DNA from: Streptomyces hygroscopicus
GTDB lineage: Bacteria; Actinomycetota; Actinomycetes; Streptomycetales; Streptomycetaceae
Assembly (NCBI RefSeq): GCF_026168105.1
Contig: NZ_LBMW01000047.1
Coordinates: forward strand, 1-57,511
Length of the DNA stretch: 57,511 nucleotides
Direction of reading: 5' to 3'
Positions 53,563 through 57,511 of the stretch are shown here, piece after piece. Position 1 is the stretch's first letter. Each line of letters opens with the position of its first letter. The notes under the pieces are model-generated. The model was given only the letters and a program-made list of their open reading frames with translations, was not told the DNA's origin and ran no database searches. Both the position numbers and the translations under genes were made by a program.

Positions 53563-53606
53563 ATGGGGGTCCCCCTGCTCGAGCGAGCGAAGCCGGGAGT
53601 GGGGGA
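53563..53606. repeat. Streptomyces intergenic palindromic element (REP-like)
   Basis: ATGGGGGTCCCCC, GCTCGAGC and GAAGCCGGGAGTGGGGGA occur in order. This GGGGGTCCCCC...CTCGAG...GAAGCC element is a common intergenic repeat in streptomycetes, recognised from memory. It sits between a terminator and a tandem repeat. Confidence 0.65.
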
Positions 53607-53621
53607 GTTCGAGGACGAGGC

Positions 53622-53710
53622 CGTTCAGGCCGAAGGGGGTCTGGCCGGAGGAGGTCTGGCCGAAGGGGGTCTGGCCGGAGGAGGTCTGGCCGTTCAGGCC
53701 GAAGGGGGTT
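53622..53710. repeat. short tandem repeat of about 15-base units
   Basis: Units CTGGCCGGAGGAGGT and CTGGCCGAAGGGGGT alternate, framed by two copies of CGTTCAGGCCGAAGGGGGT. It lies between convergent genes and downstream of the REP-like element. On the minus strand it could encode a Gln-Thr-Ser/Pro-rich repeat, but no gene there is supported. Confidence 0.75.
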
Positions 53711-53750
53711 CTGGAGCGCAGCCCCAGGGACGCCCGTGGCCCCGCCGGGA

Positions 53751-54476
53751 CTAGGAATCCCGGCGGTGCCTGCCCGCCGTCTCCCGCTCCTTGGCGGCAG
53801 CCTCTTCCGCCTCCATCTCCGCGAAGACATCGATCGGCGCCGGGGCCTTCGCCAGGAAGACCCAGGTGAGCCAGACGGCGAGCAGGAACGGCGGGATCTT
53901 CAGCGCGATGAGGACCCAGCCCAGTTGGGTGGTGTCGGCCCACCAGTACAGGGGGAAGAGGATCGCGCACTTGGCGAGCAGGATCAGACCCCAGGCCCAA
54001 CTGGCCTTGGCGTAGGCCTTCTTGCGGCCCGGGTTGCGGGTGCGCCAGGAGAGGTTCTCCTTGAAGACCGGGCCCAGGATCAGGCCGATCAGGGGGACTC
54101 CGGCGAGCGTGGTGATGATGTACGCCAGTGCCAGGCCCAGCGTGTACAGCATGCCCGGCAGATAGAAGTCCTTCGCGTTGCCGGTCATCATCGCGAAGAC
54201 CACGCCGAACGCCACACCGAACACACCGCTGAAGGCGTGCTTGACGGTGTCCCTCATGGCAAGGCGGACCCCCACCATCAACAACGACACCGCGAGCGCG
54301 GCGACCGCCGACCAGTGCAGGTTCTTGTTGATCGTGAAGATGGTCACGAAGAACAGGCCGGGCACCACGGTCTCGACCATGCCGCGGACCCCACCGAACG
54401 CCTCGAAGAGCGCGGCCTCGGTCACCGCCCGCGAGTCGTGCTGGGCGCCTTCGGTCGGCTTCTCGAGTGACGACAC
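53751..54476 (-). CDS. DUF3159 membrane protein
   Basis: A 241-residue protein with five or six helices (FEAFGGVRGMVETVVPGLFF then FAMMTGNAKDFYLPG are typical family segments). It is widely conserved in streptomycetes next to the OB-fold gene and the trkA genes; function unknown, possibly in envelope or ion homeostasis. The GTG start at 54476 lies three bases after the stop of the OB-fold gene, so the two are coupled. Confidence 0.85.
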   Translation of the reverse strand: MSSLEKPTEGAQHDSRAVTEAALFEAFGGVRGMVETVVPGLFFVTIFTINKNLHWSAVAALAVSLLMVGVRLAMRDTVKHAFSGVFGVAFGVVFAMMTGNAKDFYLPGMLYTLGLALAYIITTLAGVPLIGLILGPVFKENLSWRTRNPGRKKAYAKASWAWGLILLAKCAILFPLYWWADTTQLGWVLIALKIPPFLLAVWLTWVFLAKAPAPIDVFAEMEAEEAAAKERETAGRHRRDS

Positions 54477-54479
54477 CGG

Positions 54480-54878
54480 CTACTCCCGTCCGAGCGGTCT
54501 GAGTTCGTACTTGGGATTGAAAAGCACTCTGCGGCCTCGGCTCATCGAGATCCGGCCCGATGCGATCAGCTTGCGTCCCGGCTCTATGCCCACGATGGAA
54601 CGCCTGCCGAGCCACACCACGTCCAGAGCGGCCGAACCGTCGAACAGCTCGGCCTCCAGCGCCGGGACACCGGCCCGGGGGCGCAGCGTGACCGTGCGCA
54701 AGGTACCAGTAACCGTGACGATCTGCCGGTCCTCGCAGTCGCCGATCCGGGTGCATCCCGCGGTCTCGGCGTCCTCCCGCAGTTCCTCGGACTCCAGGTC
54801 CTCCTGTGACGAGGAAAGCCGGTCGATCATGCGCCGGAATCGGCCCACCGGCTTTTCGGAACGAGGAACAGTACTCAT
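54480..54878 (-). CDS. OB-fold nucleic-acid-binding protein
   Basis: A 132-residue protein. The C-terminal 80 residues form an OB-fold (RQIVTVTGTLRTVTLRPRAG then ALDVVWLGRRSIVGIEPG and KLIASGRIS), as in actinobacterial single-domain OB proteins near trkA and DUF3159. It may bind single-stranded nucleic acid. The ATG at 54878 begins MSTVPRSEKP; an upstream in-frame ATG is possible. Confidence 0.8.
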   Translation of the reverse strand: MSTVPRSEKPVGRFRRMIDRLSSSQEDLESEELREDAETAGCTRIGDCEDRQIVTVTGTLRTVTLRPRAGVPALEAELFDGSAALDVVWLGRRSIVGIEPGRKLIASGRISMSRGRRVLFNPKYELRPLGRE

Positions 54879-54941
54879 ACCGAAAGCGTACCGGGGCGCT
54901 CCGACGCCGACGTACCGGCGGCACCGCACCACGGACGGGGC

Positions 54942-55625
54942 TCACTTCTCGAAGCGGTACCCCATCCCGGGCTCGGTGATGAAGTGCTTGGGGTGCGACG
55001 GGTCCGCCTCCAGCTTCCGTCGCAGCTGGGCCATGTACACCCGCAGGTAGTTCGTCTCCGTCCCGTACGACGGCCCCCACACCTCCTGCAGCAGCTGCCT
55101 CTGGCTGACCAGACGGCCCATGTTGCGCACGAGCACCTCCAGCAGATGCCACTCCGTGGGGGTGAGGCGTACGTCCCTTCCGGCCCGGTTGACCTTCTTC
55201 GCTGCCAGGTCGACGGTGAACCCCTCGGTCTCCACGATCACGTCGTCCTCGCCGCCCCCGGTGGGCTCGGCCCGGCGGACGGCGGCGCGCATGCGGGCCA
55301 GCAGCTCGTCCATGCCGAAGGGCTTGGTGACGTAGTCGTCGGCGCCCGCGTCCAGCGCCTCCACCTTCTCGTCGGAGGAGTGGCGGGCGGACAGCACCAG
55401 GATCGGCACCCGGGTCCAGCCGCGCAGGCCCTTGATCACCTCGACGCCGTCCATGTCGGGCAGCCCCAGGTCCAGCACCACGACATCGGGGTGGCGGGCG
55501 GCGGCGAGCTGGAGAGCGGTCGTGCCGTCGGGGGCCGCGTCCACCTCGTACTTGCGCGCCTTGAGGTTGATCACGAGGGCGCGCACGATCTGCGGCTCGT
55601 CGTCGACCACGAGCACCCGGGTCAT
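54942..55625 (-). CDS. kdpE: KdpE response regulator
   Basis: A 227-residue OmpR-family regulator. Receiver: VLVVDDEPQI, phospho-acceptor in DVVVLDLGLPDMDG, Lys in DDYVTKPFG. DNA-binding wHTH: LTPTEWHLLEVLVRN then TNYLRVYMAQLRRKL, with GMGYRFEK at the end, all typical of KdpE. It controls high-affinity potassium uptake genes (kdpFABC), which are not in this window. The ATG overlaps the kdpD stop by four bases. Confidence 0.93.
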   Translation of the reverse strand: MTRVLVVDDEPQIVRALVINLKARKYEVDAAPDGTTALQLAAARHPDVVVLDLGLPDMDGVEVIKGLRGWTRVPILVLSARHSSDEKVEALDAGADDYVTKPFGMDELLARMRAAVRRAEPTGGGEDDVIVETEGFTVDLAAKKVNRAGRDVRLTPTEWHLLEVLVRNMGRLVSQRQLLQEVWGPSYGTETNYLRVYMAQLRRKLEADPSHPKHFITEPGMGYRFEK

Positions 55626-57511
55626 GTGGCTTGCCTTTCTGGTTCGGCGAGTCGTGCCGGGCCGTGAAGGGTCTCCACGGCCCGGAGAGTGAGGACCATC
55701 GTGAGCCCGCCACCGGGGGTGTCCTCGGCGGTCAGGGTGCCTCCCATGGCCTCGGCGAAGCCGCGGGCGACCGCGAGGCCGAGGCCGACCCCGGAGCCGC
55801 GCGGGGCGTCGCCGTAGCGCTGGAAGGGCTCGAAGATGCGTTCCTTCGCTTCGTCGGGGACGCCCGGGCCGCGGTCGACGACGCGCACCTCCACGCGGTC
55901 GGCGAGAGCGCTCGCGGAGACCAGTACGGGCGTGTCCAGGGGGCTGTACTTGACGGCGTTCTCGACGAGGTTGGCGACCGTGCGCTCCAGGAGCCCCGCG
56001 TCCACGTCGACCATCGGCAGCGTCTCCGGGATGTCCAGTTCCACGCTGTCCTCCGGCACCCCGCCGAGCGACATCGGCACGACCTCGTCCAGGTCGACCT
56101 CCCGGATCAGCGGGGTGACGGTGCCGGTCTGGAGGCGGGACATGTCCAGCAGGTTCCCCACCAGGTGGTCGAGGCGGTCGGCGCCCTCCTCGATGGCCGC
56201 CAGGAGTTCGGCTTGGTCCTCCTGCGACCACTCCACGTCGTCCGACCGGAGGGAGGAGACCGAGGCCTTGATGCCCGCGAGCGGGGTGCGCAGATCATGG
56301 CTGACGGCGGCCAGCAGGGCGGTGCGGATGCGGTTGCCCTCGGCCAGCGCGCGGGCCTGTTCGGCCTCCTGCCGGAGGCGCTGGCGGTCCAGGACCACCG
56401 CGGCCTGAGCGGCGAAGGCGGCCAGCACCCGCCGGTCGGAGGCGGGCAGCACCCGCCCGGACAGCGCCAGCGCCATGTGGTCGCCGACCGGCACGTCCAC
56501 GTCCGCGTCCTCCGGGCGCCCGACGGGTGCGCCGGAGCCCACGCTGCCCGCGCAGGTCCACGGGTCGACGTCGCTCGTACGCTCCAGCAGCGCCGCGGAC
56601 TCCATCCCGAACGTCTCGCGCACCCGTTCGAGGAGCGCCTCCAGGCTGGTCTCGCCGCGCAGGACGCTGCCGGCCAGGAAGGAGAGGATCTCCGACTCGG
56701 CGCGAAGCCGCGCCGCCTGGTGGGTGCGCCGGGCGGCCAGATCCACCACCGAGGCCACCGACACCGCGACAGCGACGAATATCGCGATGGCGACGATGTT
56801 CCTGGGGTCGGCGATCGTCAGCCGGTGCAGGGGAGGCGTGTAGTAGTAGTTCAGCAGCAGTGAGCCGAAGGCCGCCGAGGCGAGCGCCGGGAGGAGCCCG
56901 CCGAGCAGGGCCGCCGCCACGGTCAGGGCCAGGAACAGCAGCATGTCGTTGGCGAGGCCGAGGTCGACGGTATTCAGCAGCAGGGCGAGGACGACCGGCC
57001 CGACGACTCCGACCAGCCAGCCCGCGATGATGCGCGTACGGCCGAGGCGGGCCCCGCGGGCGACCGGGAGACCACGTCCCTTGGCGGCCTCCTCGTGGGT
57101 GACGATGTGCACGTCGAGGTCGGGCCCCGACTCGCGGGCGACCGTGGCACCGACGCCCGGTCCGAAGACGTACTGCCAGGCCTTGCGGCGCGAGGAGCCG
57201 AGGACGATCTGGGTGGCGTTCGCGCCGCGGGCGAAGTCGAGCAGCGCCGCGGGGATGTCGTCGCCCACCACATGGTGGAAGGTGCCGCCCAGGTCCTCGA
57301 CAAGAGTGCGCTGAACGGCCAGTTCCTTGGGGGACGCCGAGGTCAGTCCGTCACTGCGGGCGATGTAGACGGCCATGACCTCGCCGCCGGCGCCCTTCTC
57401 CGCCAGCCGCGCGGCCCGGCGGATCAGGGTCCGCCCCTCGGGGCCGCCGGTCAGTCCGACGACGATTCGCTCGCGCGAGCCCCAGATCGCCGACACCCGG
57501 TGCCGGCTGCG
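55622..57511 (-). CDS. kdpD: KdpD sensor histidine kinase, C-terminal part (5' end beyond window)
   Basis: About 630 residues are visible, truncated by the window edge. Order: UspA-like domain (VVGLTGGPEGRTLIRRAARL), four membrane helices (DUF4118-type), a GAF-like domain, the H-box (VSHDLRTPLAGIKAS) and ATPase boxes (VVDRGPGVPDEAKERIFEPF, GVGLGLAVARGF). KdpD senses low potassium or osmotic stress and phosphorylates KdpE. The N-terminal KdpD domain with its P-loop lies outside the window. Confidence 0.92.
   Translation of the reverse strand, partial: RSRHRVSAIWGSRERIVVGLTGGPEGRTLIRRAARLAEKGAGGEVMAVYIARSDGLTSASPKELAVQRTLVEDLGGTFHHVVGDDIPAALLDFARGANATQIVLGSSRRKAWQYVFGPGVGATVARESGPDLDVHIVTHEEAAKGRGLPVARGARLGRTRIIAGWLVGVVGPVVLALLLNTVDLGLANDMLLFLALTVAAALLGGLLPALASAAFGSLLLNYYYTPPLHRLTIADPRNIVAIAIFVAVAVSVASVVDLAARRTHQAARLRAESEILSFLAGSVLRGETSLEALLERVRETFGMESAALLERTSDVDPWTCAGSVGSGAPVGRPEDADVDVPVGDHMALALSGRVLPASDRRVLAAFAAQAAVVLDRQRLRQEAEQARALAEGNRIRTALLAAVSHDLRTPLAGIKASVSSLRSDDVEWSQEDQAELLAAIEEGADRLDHLVGNLLDMSRLQTGTVTPLIREVDLDEVVPMSLGGVPEDSVELDIPETLPMVDVDAGLLERTVANLVENAVKYSPLDTPVLVSASALADRVEVRVVDRGPGVPDEAKERIFEPFQRYGDAPRGSGVGLGLAVARGFAEAMGGTLTAEDTPGGGLTMVLTLRAVETLHGPARLAEPERQAT

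Noticed and set aside
53622..53710. CRISPR array.
   Set aside because: The units are about 15 bases and contiguous, with no spacers of regular length and no cas genes in the window.
1..57511. tRNA, rRNA or riboswitch genes.
   Set aside because: I saw no tRNA T-loop/acceptor pairs, no rRNA segments and no recognised riboswitch core by eye; covariance-model search was not possible.

Overview
The window is high-GC actinobacterial DNA, most likely from a Streptomyces chromosome. Supporting signs are third-codon-position GC bias, many GTG starts, four-base ATGA/GTGA gene overlaps, and typical Streptomyces families: an A-factor (AfsA) enzyme, SepF-like, DUF6099-like and DUF3159 proteins, BlaI/M56 pairs, and a one-chain nitrate reductase. 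Everything here is read by eye from the sequence; no database search was run.

Left part (1-13549): the 3' end of an SPFH/band-7 gene and an NAD-kinase-like gene, then the two-gene Hen1-Pnkp RNA-repair operon on the minus strand, a divergent F420-type (LLM) oxidoreductase, a DUF6099-like gene, an AAA ATPase overlapping a MazG-type pyrophosphohydrolase, a SepF paralogue, and a 1349-residue assimilatory nitrate reductase carrying its own flavodoxin/FAD/NAD reductase.

Metal section (13663-21654): a GT-C-like membrane protein, a collapsed ArsR/nickel-transporter locus, a copper-type YcnI gene with a Met/His-rich membrane partner, and a molybdenum cluster (HTH-TOBE protein, molybdopterin-domain protein, modABC, di-Mop molbindin). 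The molybdate genes fit the molybdenum-dependent nitrate reductase upstream.

Envelope section (21829-32818): a DedA-PAP2-response regulator-histidine kinase operon, two COG4705-type membrane genes (one decayed), a flippase-like and a glycosyltransferase-like membrane protein, a BlaI/M56 pair with three matching inverted repeats in the shared promoter region, and a membrane Ser/Thr kinase.

Decayed accessory section (33240-47934): an orphan AfsA-type gene, a deleted MFS/TetR divergent pair, a broken antibiotic-biosynthesis monooxygenase, an unknown gene, a hemolysin-III protein, a MerR-like regulator, a GvpU-like orphan, a joined IS30/IS110 remnant, a CBS protein joined to a DUF262 (GmrSD-type) remnant, molybdo-hydroxylase and MOSC fragments, then an intact PucR/ferredoxin reductase/desaturase group and another IS110 fragment.

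Right part (48281-57511): conserved genes again: an RNA m5U methyltransferase, an APC permease, two TrkA-type potassium-channel regulatory subunits, DUF3159 and OB-fold genes, and kdpE with the 3' part of kdpD. The last group makes this end a potassium-homeostasis neighbourhood.
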